Positions 56,600 to 64,000 of a stretch of 64,000 nucleotides of DNA are shown piece after piece. The notes below the pieces were generated by a model, which saw only the letters and a list, made by a program, of their open reading frames with translations, was not told the origin of the DNA and did no database searches. This DNA comes from Thioalkalivibrio sulfidiphilus (GTDB lineage: Bacteria; Pseudomonadota; Gammaproteobacteria; Ectothiorhodospirales; Ectothiorhodospiraceae): contig NZ_KB898925.1 in the NCBI RefSeq assembly GCF_000377945.1, positions 1 through 64,000 on the forward strand, written 5' to 3'. Position 1 is the stretch's first letter, and the number at the start of each line of letters is the position of its first letter. The position numbers and the translations under genes were made by a program.

Positions 56600-57769
56600 T
56601 TATTCGGCCTTCTTATACATGGACAGGTAATCCTTGCGCTCCAGCGGCGGCAGCTTCGCCACCGCCAGCATGTCGTCCAGGTGCTCGGGCGTGCTCATGC
56701 CCACCAGGGAGGTGCCCAGGCCTGGGGTGGAGCGGTTGAACTGCATGGCCCGCTGGGCAGGGGGCAGGTCCGCGAAACGCTCCGCCACCACGTCCACGGA
56801 CTGGCTGCCCAGGTGACCCTTGAATAGGGTGTGAGAGGCCATCATGTAGACCTCCAGCTGGTGGGCCGCCTGGATGGGGGAGCCCACATTGCCCTGGCCG
56901 GTGGCGGTGTTGAAGCGGGTGAAGCCCTCCAGCATCACCTGGTTGAAGGGCATCATCACGATCTTGAAGTGATGCCGGGCGTGATCGTCTCCGGTCACCT
57001 CCCGGGCGGCACCCTCGGCCAGGCCGATCATGGAGGTGATGGACTGGAACATCTTGGCGTCAGTCTCCACCCTGAAACCCTCGAAGGTGGTGATGCCGTA
57101 GGCGCGGATGCGCTTTTCATTGGCCGCTCTTTCCAGCACCTGGAAGACCTTGGCGAGCTTGCGGTTGGTGACCTCCTTGCCGATCACCGGGATGTGCACC
57201 TCCGGCTGGTCAACCAGGAAGGCGTCCAGGGTCTCCACGCCCATGAGACTGCGCGACAGCTCGATCTGGTAGTTGATGTACTCGGGCGCCAGTAGGTGCG
57301 CGCCCTTGGCCAGGTCGTCCTGGGTACCCAGACCCTGGGCGACGATCTCGGACTCAAACCAGGCGTTCATGTCCGCCGGCGGACCGCCTCGCAGGGTCAG
57401 GAAACCGCCCTTGGACATGAGGAACATGGCCTCCCGTGGCACCCCCACCTCGATGGCCGCGCGCACTCCCGCCCCCACCGCGGCCAGGGAGCGGCCGTAG
57501 CGGTAATGGGCGCCGGTGTCGATGACGTTGATGCCCCGGGTGAGTGCCTTGGTCACGATGGCGCTGATGGCCGCGTCGACCTGCGGGCTCGCCTCGCCGC
57601 CGAAGGTGCCCACACCGAGGCTGGAGAGCTGCATGCGCGCGCGCAGGAATTCACTGTAATGGCCCGGGGAGGCGTCACCGGAGGCGATGTGGGCCTCGGC
57701 GTAGGCGCGCGTGGCCTTGGCATTGGCGTAACCGGGGATCAGGGAGGCTGTGTTCATGGACTGTGACAT
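56600..57769 (-). CDS. Aldo/keto reductase family protein
   Basis: 389 residues. The (beta/alpha)8 reductase pattern is visible: LGVGTFGG (about 51), then NVIDTGAHYRYGRSLAAVGAGV (Asp and Tyr of the catalytic set, about 84-105), MSKGG (Lys, about 121), and LDAFLVDQPEVHI. Compared with the ~320-residue core it carries an N-terminal extension of ~45 residues and inserts. It probably reduces an aldehyde or ketone with NADPH; the substrate is unknown. ATG 57769 is used; ATG 57757 is possible. Confidence 0.78.
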   Translation of the reverse strand: MSQSMNTASLIPGYANAKATRAYAEAHIASGDASPGHYSEFLRARMQLSSLGVGTFGGEASPQVDAAISAIVTKALTRGINVIDTGAHYRYGRSLAAVGAGVRAAIEVGVPREAMFLMSKGGFLTLRGGPPADMNAWFESEIVAQGLGTQDDLAKGAHLLAPEYINYQIELSRSLMGVETLDAFLVDQPEVHIPVIGKEVTNRKLAKVFQVLERAANEKRIRAYGITTFEGFRVETDAKMFQSITSMIGLAEGAAREVTGDDHARHHFKIVMMPFNQVMLEGFTRFNTATGQGNVGSPIQAAHQLEVYMMASHTLFKGHLGSQSVDVVAERFADLPPAQRAMQFNRSTPGLGTSLVGMSTPEHLDDMLAVAKLPPLERKDYLSMYKKAE

Positions 57770-57885
57770 GATTGAGTTCAAAGGTCGGAAATGCTACCAG
57801 AATCCGTGGCGGGACGGCGACCTGCCGGACGTCCCGTAGTACACTTCGAGACATATCGGATCTACGCACACAGCAACAGGATTCC

Positions 57886-59181
57886 ATGTCATCCATCGCC
57901 GGCGAAACCATGCAGGATATCCGGGACTCACTCCCGGAAAACTGCGATGAAATCTACACCCGCCATGTCACGGAACTCGGTGAACAACGCCAGATTCAGG
58001 CCAGCGAGGACATCTTCAGCGCGACGGGGCACAAGCTGCTCGCCCGCCAGGCTCGAATCGACCGGGGCGTATTCGAAAAACTCACGCGTCACAAACTGCT
58101 GCGCCCGCTGGATCACAGCCTGTCCATCGAAGGCGCCGTTCAATCACCGGAACTGGTGACTGTCGGGCAAGAACTGGCGGAGCAGGACCCCCTGCTCCAG
58201 GCCCTCCACACCACCCTGAAAAATCCCCAGGCACCGCTGAATCACCTGGGCAAGGTGATCCTCGTACCGCCCCTGGCCGCGAAACTGACCGTATTCAGGG
58301 AACGGATGCCCGATCACTATCGCCACGCCGTGCGGGTCGCCCTGACCGCCTGTGCGCTGGCGGAGTCCGGCGGCGCCGAGACCGCGGTCCTGTCACGGAC
58401 CGTCTGCACGGCGGGGCTGTTCCATGACCTCGGGGAATTGCACATCAGCCCAGAGATCTTCACCTTGCGTCGCCCCCTTGAACCGTCCGAGGAGCGGCAG
58501 GTGCGTGCCCACCCGGTGATCGCCTACCTGCTGCTCAGGGAGTTTCCGCAATACCACCCCGAAGTCAGCCGGGCCGTGCTGGAACACCACGAACGACTGG
58601 ACGGCAGCGGCTATCCCCAGGGCCGCTCCGGCGACAGGCTGGCCATGGCAGGGCGCATCCTGGCGGTGGCGGAACTGTCCGTGGCCCTTTGCGATCGCGG
58701 CGGTGGAGAAAACCTGGCGGCCATCCTGAAAGGCCAGCCGGAAAAGCTCGATGCCCTGCCAGTGGGGCGTCTGCTGCTGGCCCTGCAGCACTGCCCCACA
58801 TCAAATAAGCAGTCTAAACCTGCCATGCCGGAGATGATCATCGCCGATCTGCGCGAAGTGCTGGATCTGGTCCAGCAGGGCCTTGAGGCGACGCGGACCG
58901 ACACCGGCGCCGCCGCGCGCTTGATCCATGAACGCCTCACGGATCTGGCCCGCTCACTGGATCGTGCGGGGATGCGTGCCGCCGCACCCGATCAGTGGCT
59001 GGAAGATTTACAAGAGTCGCCCGAGTTGAGTGTCGAACTGGCAGCCCTCACCCGCGAAGCGAGCTATCGGCTCAAAGGCATCGCCGCAGAAATCCAGCAT
59101 CAACAGGTGGCAGTCAACGGCGATACCCGTAGTGCCACTCCCGCCCTCTCGGACTGGCTTGATCGCATCAGCCGGCTGTGA
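57886..59181 (+). CDS. HD-GYP domain protein (c-di-GMP phosphodiesterase candidate)
   Basis: 431 residues. The HD motif is in AGLFHDLGELHI (about 179-190) and the GYP signature is HHERLDGSGYPQG (about 235-247), with the further metal ligands in between. HD-GYP enzymes hydrolyse cyclic di-GMP. An N-terminal helical region of ~140 residues and a C-terminal helical region of ~120 residues have no recognised domain. There is no membrane segment. ATG 57886 is selected as the methionine nearest the start of family-like sequence. Its 3' end overlaps the convergent deacetylase gene by 14 bp. Confidence 0.82.
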   Translation: MSSIAGETMQDIRDSLPENCDEIYTRHVTELGEQRQIQASEDIFSATGHKLLARQARIDRGVFEKLTRHKLLRPLDHSLSIEGAVQSPELVTVGQELAEQDPLLQALHTTLKNPQAPLNHLGKVILVPPLAAKLTVFRERMPDHYRHAVRVALTACALAESGGAETAVLSRTVCTAGLFHDLGELHISPEIFTLRRPLEPSEERQVRAHPVIAYLLLREFPQYHPEVSRAVLEHHERLDGSGYPQGRSGDRLAMAGRILAVAELSVALCDRGGGENLAAILKGQPEKLDALPVGRLLLALQHCPTSNKQSKPAMPEMIIADLREVLDLVQQGLEATRTDTGAAARLIHERLTDLARSLDRAGMRAAAPDQWLEDLQESPELSVELAALTREASYRLKGIAAEIQHQQVAVNGDTRSATPALSDWLDRISRL

Positions 59182-60385
59182 CCGTCTTCTCGAGCATGAT
59201 ACCGCCACGGACCAGCGCCGGATGTGCCGACAGGAGGACATCGACACGCTCGCGCACTTCCCGTCGCACCTCCCCTTCCACCGGTCTGTCTAGCCGAGAG
59301 TTGAACAGGCCCTCGAAGTAATCCTCTTCCTCGTCCTGATCCCAGTCCACGGCGCGCAGCAGGGCCTCGCCCTCGGGCGGTATGGCCTCAGGCAGTTCGC
59401 GCCCCGAGAGCAGGCCCCAGACACCGGCCCAGCAGCGGGCGAGCATCAGGGGGTGGTAACCGCCGCCGCCCACCACCAGCAGCCGCGGCGTACCATCGGC
59501 GTGCCTGGGCGCATCGTTGATGACCCGCTCCACCACTTCCAGGAACAGCTGGGTGGAGATGTGGAACTTGCCGAGCGGATCCGGGCCAAGGATGTCGGTG
59601 CCTGCCTGGAGCACGATCACCTCCGGCCGGAAGGCCTCCAGCACCGCGGGCCAGAGGCGCCCGAACACGTGGCGGTACTCGTCGTCGTTCATGCCCTTGG
59701 GCAGGGGCAGGTTCACGGCATTGTTGAGCGGCCCGGTGTCCTCGATGCCACCGCCCTTGAAGGGATAGGCGTAGCTCGTGTCCATGTGCAGGGAACAGGT
59801 CATCACCTGGTCATCGCTGCGGAAAGCCGCCTCCACCCCGTCGCCGTGGTGGGCGTCGATGTCGAGATACAGGACGCGCAGGCCTTCCCGACGCAGCCGC
59901 AGGATGCCCAGCACCGGATCGTTGAAGAAGCAGAAACCCTGGGCCGCGTCCGGCGCCGCGTGGTGCATGCCGCCCGCCGGGTTGAAGGCCATGAAGCCGT
60001 CCAGCACCCGCTCGGCGCCCTGGATGCTGCCGTAGGTGGCGGTGGCGGGGGTGGCGAAGAAACCGGGGAAGTACGGGTTTTCGAAGTTGCCGATGTTGTG
60101 CCGCTGGCGGTAGCGGTCATAGACCTTGCCCAGGGCCTCGCAGCGCTGCATGGCCGAGACGTATTCGCGGGTGTGAAACCACTCAAGCTCTGCCGGCGTG
60201 GCCTTGCGCGAGACCTGGAATTCCTCCTCCGTGAGCGCGCCATAGGCCCGGATCAGATCCAGGGTCAGGGACACGCGCGGGATGCCCAGGGGGTGGTTAT
60301 CCCCGTAGCTATGCCGCCGGTAGCGGGACGCGCCGATCAGCAGTGCCTTGCGGGTGGGTTCGGTGGCTATGGGCACTTGGTTCAA
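59168..60385 (-). CDS. Histone-deacetylase-family (AcuC/HdaH-like) hydrolase
   Basis: 405 residues. The zinc deacetylase core is clear: GGMHHAAPDAAQGFCFFND (His-His pair, about 139-157), LYLDIDAHHGDGVEAAF (Asp and His zinc ligands, about 171), LQAGTDILGPDPLG (second Asp ligand; the family has D in QxGxD), and VVGGGGYHP (Tyr near the end). It removes acetyl groups from protein lysines or from small amides such as acetylpolyamines. The start is uncertain: TTG 60385 or GTG 60376; the latter has GAAGG 10 bp upstream. Confidence 0.82.
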   Translation of the reverse strand: MNQVPIATEPTRKALLIGASRYRRHSYGDNHPLGIPRVSLTLDLIRAYGALTEEEFQVSRKATPAELEWFHTREYVSAMQRCEALGKVYDRYRQRHNIGNFENPYFPGFFATPATATYGSIQGAERVLDGFMAFNPAGGMHHAAPDAAQGFCFFNDPVLGILRLRREGLRVLYLDIDAHHGDGVEAAFRSDDQVMTCSLHMDTSYAYPFKGGGIEDTGPLNNAVNLPLPKGMNDDEYRHVFGRLWPAVLEAFRPEVIVLQAGTDILGPDPLGKFHISTQLFLEVVERVINDAPRHADGTPRLLVVGGGGYHPLMLARCWAGVWGLLSGRELPEAIPPEGEALLRAVDWDQDEEEDYFEGLFNSRLDRPVEGEVRREVRERVDVLLSAHPALVRGGIMLEKTVTAG

Positions 60386-60389
60386 ACCT

Positions 60390-60530
60390 TCAACGCAAAG
60401 GCGCGAAGACGCAAAGGACGCGAAAATTCTTTTGAATGAAAAAAAGCTTCAACATGACTCACCAATACCTGTTCATGAACTTCATACATAGACTTTTTGC
60501 GCCCTTTGCGTCTTCGCGTCTTTGCGTTGA
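60390..60530. repeat. Paired short-unit inverted repeat (ACGCAAAG/GCGCGAAG, period 8)
   Basis: CAACGCAAAGGCGCGAAGAC and the complement GTCTTCGCGTCTTTGCGTTG around an AT-rich 70-bp spacer, between the deacetylase gene and cbbO. Same family as 1669-1764. Confidence 0.88.
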
Positions 60531-60547
60531 AATCTTTTCAACCCCGA

Positions 60548-63076
60548 TCACCGCCGCAGCCGCAGGTAGATCTCCGGCAGCCGCCGCGGCAGGTCGTCCA
60601 CGTTGTCCAGGACCAGGTAGTGTCCCGGGCCGAAGATGGCCGGCAGGTATTCGGAGCCCGAGGTGTCCAGAGTGATGCAGAAGGGATGCACGCCCGCGTC
60701 CACCGCCTCCTTCATGGCCATGCGCGTGTCCTCGTGCAGGTAGCGGGAGTCACCCCCATCGTCGTAGTCCGCCGGTCGTCCGTCGGAGAGGATCAGCAGC
60801 AGGCGGTGATGGGCATCGGCCTGTTCGAAGCGCCGGATGCCGTGGCGGATGGCCGCGCCCATGCGCGAGGCTAGACGACCGGAGACCGCGGCGATACTGG
60901 CACGCACGTCGGGGCCGGTGTGCTCGTGGAAATCCTTGAGCACGTAGAAGTTCACGTTGTCGTGATGGCGCGAGGCGAAGCCGCAGATGGCGTAGGGGTC
61001 GCCCACGCTCTCGATGGCCTCGGCGAACATCATCAGCCCGGCGCGCAGCCGGTCCACCACCTTGCCCTGGCCGCTGGGATGCTTGGCCATGATGGAGGTG
61101 GACATGTCGGCCAGCAGCAGCACAGCGGTGTCCCGGTGCTGCACGGTGCGGCGCCGATAGATGAAGGGTTTGGGCGAGAGACCCGCCTTCTTGTCGGCGA
61201 TGAAGCCGGTGACCGCCTCCAGGTCCAGTTCGTCGCCGTCCAGCTGTTTGCGCAGCGGCGCCACCCGGCTGGGGCGCTGCAGTTCCAGGGCCCGGCGCAG
61301 ACGCTTGAGCATGGGCGCGTGTTCGGCCAGCAGCAGCTCGGCCCGATCCGGGTCGCTTTCCTCCAGGCGCTTCTCGTGCACCCGCGCCCAGTCGCTGAGG
61401 TAGCGCTGCTCGCGATAGTCCCACTCGGGATAGGGCACGCCCTCCAGGGTCTGCTGATGGGCGACGCCGCGCTTGTCCACCTGGGCAGGCATGGGGATGC
61501 CCACGCCGATGCGCCCGCCGCTGCCGGAGGTATTCTCCTGGGGCACGTTGATGTCCGGGTCCGGGTCGTTCTGGCGCTGCTCCGGGGCCTGGGGCGGCGG
61601 CAGCTCCGCCTGCTTCTCCTGCACCGCCTTCTGGTCGGCGTGGGCGTCGGTGTCCTCGTTGTAGCCGCCCACCGGCTCGCCCCGCTTGCGGGGATACACA
61701 GCCCGGGCGGTGTTCATGGACAGGCCCGGCAGGTAGGCCTGCTCCCTGCCCTCCACGTCGATCTCCGGGAAGGCCGCGTCCTCGAACAACGCGCAGGCAA
61801 TGCGGAAACTGTCCTGGATGGTCGCGCCTTCGGACAACAGCGGTTGCAGGCGGGCATCCAGACCCTGCCCCGTGATCAATGACTCGTGCGCGGCCAGGGC
61901 GATCCGGTAGTACTCGCCAGCCGCGCCCTCGGGCGCAGGGTGGTTTCGCGCCAGGCGCAGCAAACGGGACAGGAACCCGGGCACCAGTCCCTGCAGGCGA
62001 TGGTTCACCCGCAGGTCCTCGCACAGGTCGAACAGGAGCTGGAAGCGGAACATGCGCTCGGCGTAGGCGGCGAACAGGGGCCGCCAGGTAATGCGCTGGT
62101 CCTCGTCCAGGGGCGGGTGCGCCATGCCCATCGTTTGGAACAGGGCCTCGATATCCTCGCCGCAGTAGGTGTCGAAGTGCAGATGCCCGGCGGCATGCAG
62201 CACGGAGACCACTGCCTCGTCGCGGCTCTCCAGCACCGCCGGCAGGAACAGGCGCACACCGTCGGTCTCCACCATGGGACGGCCGCGCCCCGGGCGCCAG
62301 TTGCCGTCCTCCAGGGACACGTGGGCGCCGAACCAGGCCACCTGGATCAGGCGCAGGAAACGGCTGTGGGCCCGGGGCCGATAGCCCGGCAGGGTGTCCA
62401 GCAGGTGCTTGAGGCTCTCCTCGCTCTCTAGCCTAAAGTAGGCCTCGCCCCGGGAACGCCCGGTCTGCAGGATGTCGGCGCCGCGCCGCGCCCAGGCCTC
62501 CAGGCCCCGGCTTCCCACCATTGCCCGGGCGATGGTGGCACCGGCCAGGAACACGTCCAGGTTGAGCTTGCGTTCCGTGTACAGGGTCTCGGCGGGTTGC
62601 ATGAGGCCTCTCAAGCCCTCGATGCCCTCGCCCCCGGCCAGCTCCCGGAAACCGGCCTCGAAGTAGGCACGCCCTTCTGGGATGCCCCGCTCACACCAGC
62701 GGATGCCCAGTTGATACCAGGCCTGCTCGCCCTCGGCGCCCCAGGCCTGCCAGACCTCTCCCGCCTGGGCCAGGAAACCCTCCAGGGCCCGCCAGCCGTT
62801 GACCCATTTGCCGAAGGTCGCCGCCTGTTCCACCCAGGGGCGCACCGTGCCGGTCTGTTCCACCATGTGCGGTGTGTGGCGCAGGAAGCTCTTGCCCCCT
62901 TCCCGGTCCCGGAAGAACAGGTCCCGGGCGGTCTCGATCCACAGCAGGGTGTCGGCGGCGCCATGGGGCTCCACCGACGGCATGGCCTCCTTCGTGTCCC
63001 GGTGGGCCACGAAGCTCACATGCTCCAGGTGCTGCAGCACCTCCTGGATCTGGACGAGTGTTTCGGCTTCGGTCAT
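60548..63076 (-). CDS. cbbO: RuBisCO activase subunit CbbO (VWA-domain protein)
   Basis: 842 residues. The C-terminal von Willebrand A domain has the MIDAS metal site DMSTS (about 640) and later LILSDGRPADYDD. The N-terminal ~450 residues are the helical domain of the NorD/CbbO family, and a linker (about 455-530) is Pro-, Gln- and Asp-rich. With the AAA+ ring CbbQ, CbbO docks on inhibited RuBisCO and helps pull out tight-binding sugar phosphates. cbbQ lies upstream in the same direction, 109 bp away. NorD is an alternative name for close relatives, but the CbbQ partner supports CbbO. Start ATG 63076. Confidence 0.87.
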   Translation of the reverse strand: MTEAETLVQIQEVLQHLEHVSFVAHRDTKEAMPSVEPHGAADTLLWIETARDLFFRDREGGKSFLRHTPHMVEQTGTVRPWVEQAATFGKWVNGWRALEGFLAQAGEVWQAWGAEGEQAWYQLGIRWCERGIPEGRAYFEAGFRELAGGEGIEGLRGLMQPAETLYTERKLNLDVFLAGATIARAMVGSRGLEAWARRGADILQTGRSRGEAYFRLESEESLKHLLDTLPGYRPRAHSRFLRLIQVAWFGAHVSLEDGNWRPGRGRPMVETDGVRLFLPAVLESRDEAVVSVLHAAGHLHFDTYCGEDIEALFQTMGMAHPPLDEDQRITWRPLFAAYAERMFRFQLLFDLCEDLRVNHRLQGLVPGFLSRLLRLARNHPAPEGAAGEYYRIALAAHESLITGQGLDARLQPLLSEGATIQDSFRIACALFEDAAFPEIDVEGREQAYLPGLSMNTARAVYPRKRGEPVGGYNEDTDAHADQKAVQEKQAELPPPQAPEQRQNDPDPDINVPQENTSGSGGRIGVGIPMPAQVDKRGVAHQQTLEGVPYPEWDYREQRYLSDWARVHEKRLEESDPDRAELLLAEHAPMLKRLRRALELQRPSRVAPLRKQLDGDELDLEAVTGFIADKKAGLSPKPFIYRRRTVQHRDTAVLLLADMSTSIMAKHPSGQGKVVDRLRAGLMMFAEAIESVGDPYAICGFASRHHDNVNFYVLKDFHEHTGPDVRASIAAVSGRLASRMGAAIRHGIRRFEQADAHHRLLLILSDGRPADYDDGGDSRYLHEDTRMAMKEAVDAGVHPFCITLDTSGSEYLPAIFGPGHYLVLDNVDDLPRRLPEIYLRLRR

Positions 63077-63099
63077 GGATTCAATCCGCAAGGATTTCG

Positions 63100-63174
63100 C
63101 CGCGGAGGCGCGGAGACGCAGAGAAGAACTGAAAGACTTTTCTCCATTTCCTCTGCGCCTCCGCGCCTCTGCGG
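63100..63174. repeat. Paired short-unit inverted repeat (GCGGAG, period 8)
   Basis: CCGCGGAG/GCGCGGAG/ACGCAGAG on the left and CTCTGCGCCTCCGCGCCTCT on the right, in the cbbQ-cbbO gap. Confidence 0.82.
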
Positions 63175-63185
63175 CATGCCGTTTT

Positions 63186-63992
63186 CTACGATTCCGCCCC
63201 GAAGTGCGCCCGGAAGATCTCCTCCAGGGCCTCCACCAGTTCCGGGTCGTCGGTGATGGGGTGGATGAGCGCGGCGCGGCAGGCGTCCATGGGGGAGAGG
63301 CCGGCGTTCATGAGTTCGGCGGCGTAGCACAGGGCGCGGGTGGAGGTGGCCTCTTCGAGACCGTGGTCCTTCAGCCCCCGGGCCTTGCGGCCGGCGGCCA
63401 CCAGCTTGTCCACCAGGGCCTCATCCAGGCCGCCGGACTCGGTCTTGACGATCTGGCGCTCGATATCCTCCTTCGGATAGTCGAACTGCAGGCCCACAAA
63501 GCGCTGCTTGGTGGAGGGTTTCAGGTCCTTCAAGACCGTCTGGTAGCCGGGGTTATAGGAGATCACCAGCATGAAGTCCTCGTGGGCGTCGATGATCTGG
63601 GACTTCTTGTCGATGGGCAGCTGGCGGCGGTGGTCGGTGAGCGGATGGATCACCACGGTGGTGTCGGTGCGCGCCTCGACGATCTCGTCCAGGTAACAGA
63701 TGGCGCCCTCCTTCACCGCCCGGGTCAGCGGTCCGTCCTGCCACACGGTCTCCTCCCCTTCCAGCAGGAAACGGCCCACCAGGTCGGAGCTGGTCAGGTC
63801 CTCGTGGCAGGAGACGGTCACCAGGGGCCGGCCCAGCACGTGGGCCATGTGCTCCAGGAAGCGGGTCTTGCCGCAGCCGGTGGGGCCCTTGAGCATCACC
63901 GGCAGGCGCTTGGCATAGGCGGCCTTGAACACCTCCACCTCGTTGCCCTGGGGCAGGTAGAAGGGGGCCTCGCCCTCGACGGGCTTTTGCAC
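63186..63992 (-). CDS. cbbQ: RuBisCO activase AAA+ subunit CbbQ
   Basis: 268 residues visible. Walker A is [17 protein letters not shown] (about 34-50), Walker [12 protein letters not shown] (about 98-108), followed by the sensor region VISYNPGYQ and [13 protein letters not shown]. This is the MoxR-type hexameric motor that works with CbbO to reactivate RuBisCO. The visible start is a GTG at 63992, 8 bp from the window edge; the true start may lie a few codons beyond. RuBisCO genes would be expected just upstream, outside the window. Confidence 0.9.
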   Translation of the reverse strand: MQKPVEGEAPFYLPQGNEVEVFKAAYAKRLPVMLKGPTGCGKTRFLEHMAHVLGRPLVTVSCHEDLTSSDLVGRFLLEGEETVWQDGPLTRAVKEGAICYLDEIVEARTDTTVVIHPLTDHRRQLPIDKKSQIIDAHEDFMLVISYNPGYQTVLKDLKPSTKQRFVGLQFDYPKEDIERQIVKTESGGLDEALVDKLVAAGRKARGLKDHGLEEATSTRALCYAAELMNAGLSPMDACRAALIHPITDDPELVEALEEIFRAHFGAES

Positions 63993-64000
63993 GGCGTCCC

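Overview
This GC-rich window looks like the chromosome of a chemolithoautotrophic gammaproteobacterium, probably of the Ectothiorhodospiraceae / Thioalkalivibrio type. The reasons are a cbbQ-cbbO pair (RuBisCO activase) at the right end, a complete arx (anaerobic-type arsenite oxidase) cluster in the middle, and the gammaproteobacterial sets lptFG-pepA-holC-valS and ilvI-ilvN-ilvC-psd-pssA-leuA. The species is not proven by the sequence.

Layout. 1-9.1 kb: the 3' end of an IS1380-type transposase, a HAD hydrolase, a HigBA-like toxin-antitoxin pair with its operator, parE, an AddA-like helicase-nuclease and a thioredoxin-TPR protein. 9.1-13.3 kb: dsbC, xerD and an SPFH/NfeD pair. 13.3-29.7 kb: a molybdoenzyme island. 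The structural operon arxB'-A-B-C-D (plus an FKBP gene) is read rightward from a well-formed sigma-54 promoter. The sensor genes arxX-S-R are read leftward. Molybdenum-cofactor genes flank both sides (mobA on the left, mobB-moeA on the right). Next to arx is a decayed arsenic-resistance operon: arsC is intact, acr3 has lost its 3' part, and arsR and a divergent VOC gene have both lost their 5' ends at one shared junction. 29.8-34.4 kb: a PilZ protein, three tandem DUF2173-type genes, an RDD protein and lptFG. 34.5-41.1 kb: pepA, holC, a small gene, a serine hydrolase and valS. 41.3-47.6 kb: prfC, a 241-bp MITE-like element, an ECF sigma / anti-sigma operon bracketed by two related small secreted proteins, rimI and a family-4 uracil-DNA glycosylase. 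47.8-54.6 kb: branched-chain amino acid and phospholipid synthesis genes, all leftward. 54.9-64 kb: a MutS-like ATPase, an aldo/keto reductase, an HD-GYP protein, an HDAC-like deacetylase, cbbO and cbbQ.

How the genes work together. ArxX (periplasmic binding protein), ArxS (membrane kinase) and ArxR (sigma-54 activator) probably sense arsenite and switch on arxB'ABCD. Two matching dyads (GTTAC-N6-GTAAC, 43 bp apart) lie upstream of the sigma-54 promoter and are the natural candidates for ArxR binding. ArxA needs the bis-MGD cofactor that MobA, MobB and MoeA help to make. ArxD is its chaperone and ArxC passes electrons to the quinone pool. CO2 fixation (cbb) would use the reducing power.

The most striking unexplained structure is a set of about 20 intergenic inverted repeats. 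Each arm is itself a short array of degenerate 7-, 8-, 9- or 10-nt units. They occur about once per 3 kb, in every gene orientation, and often reach into the flanking stop codons.
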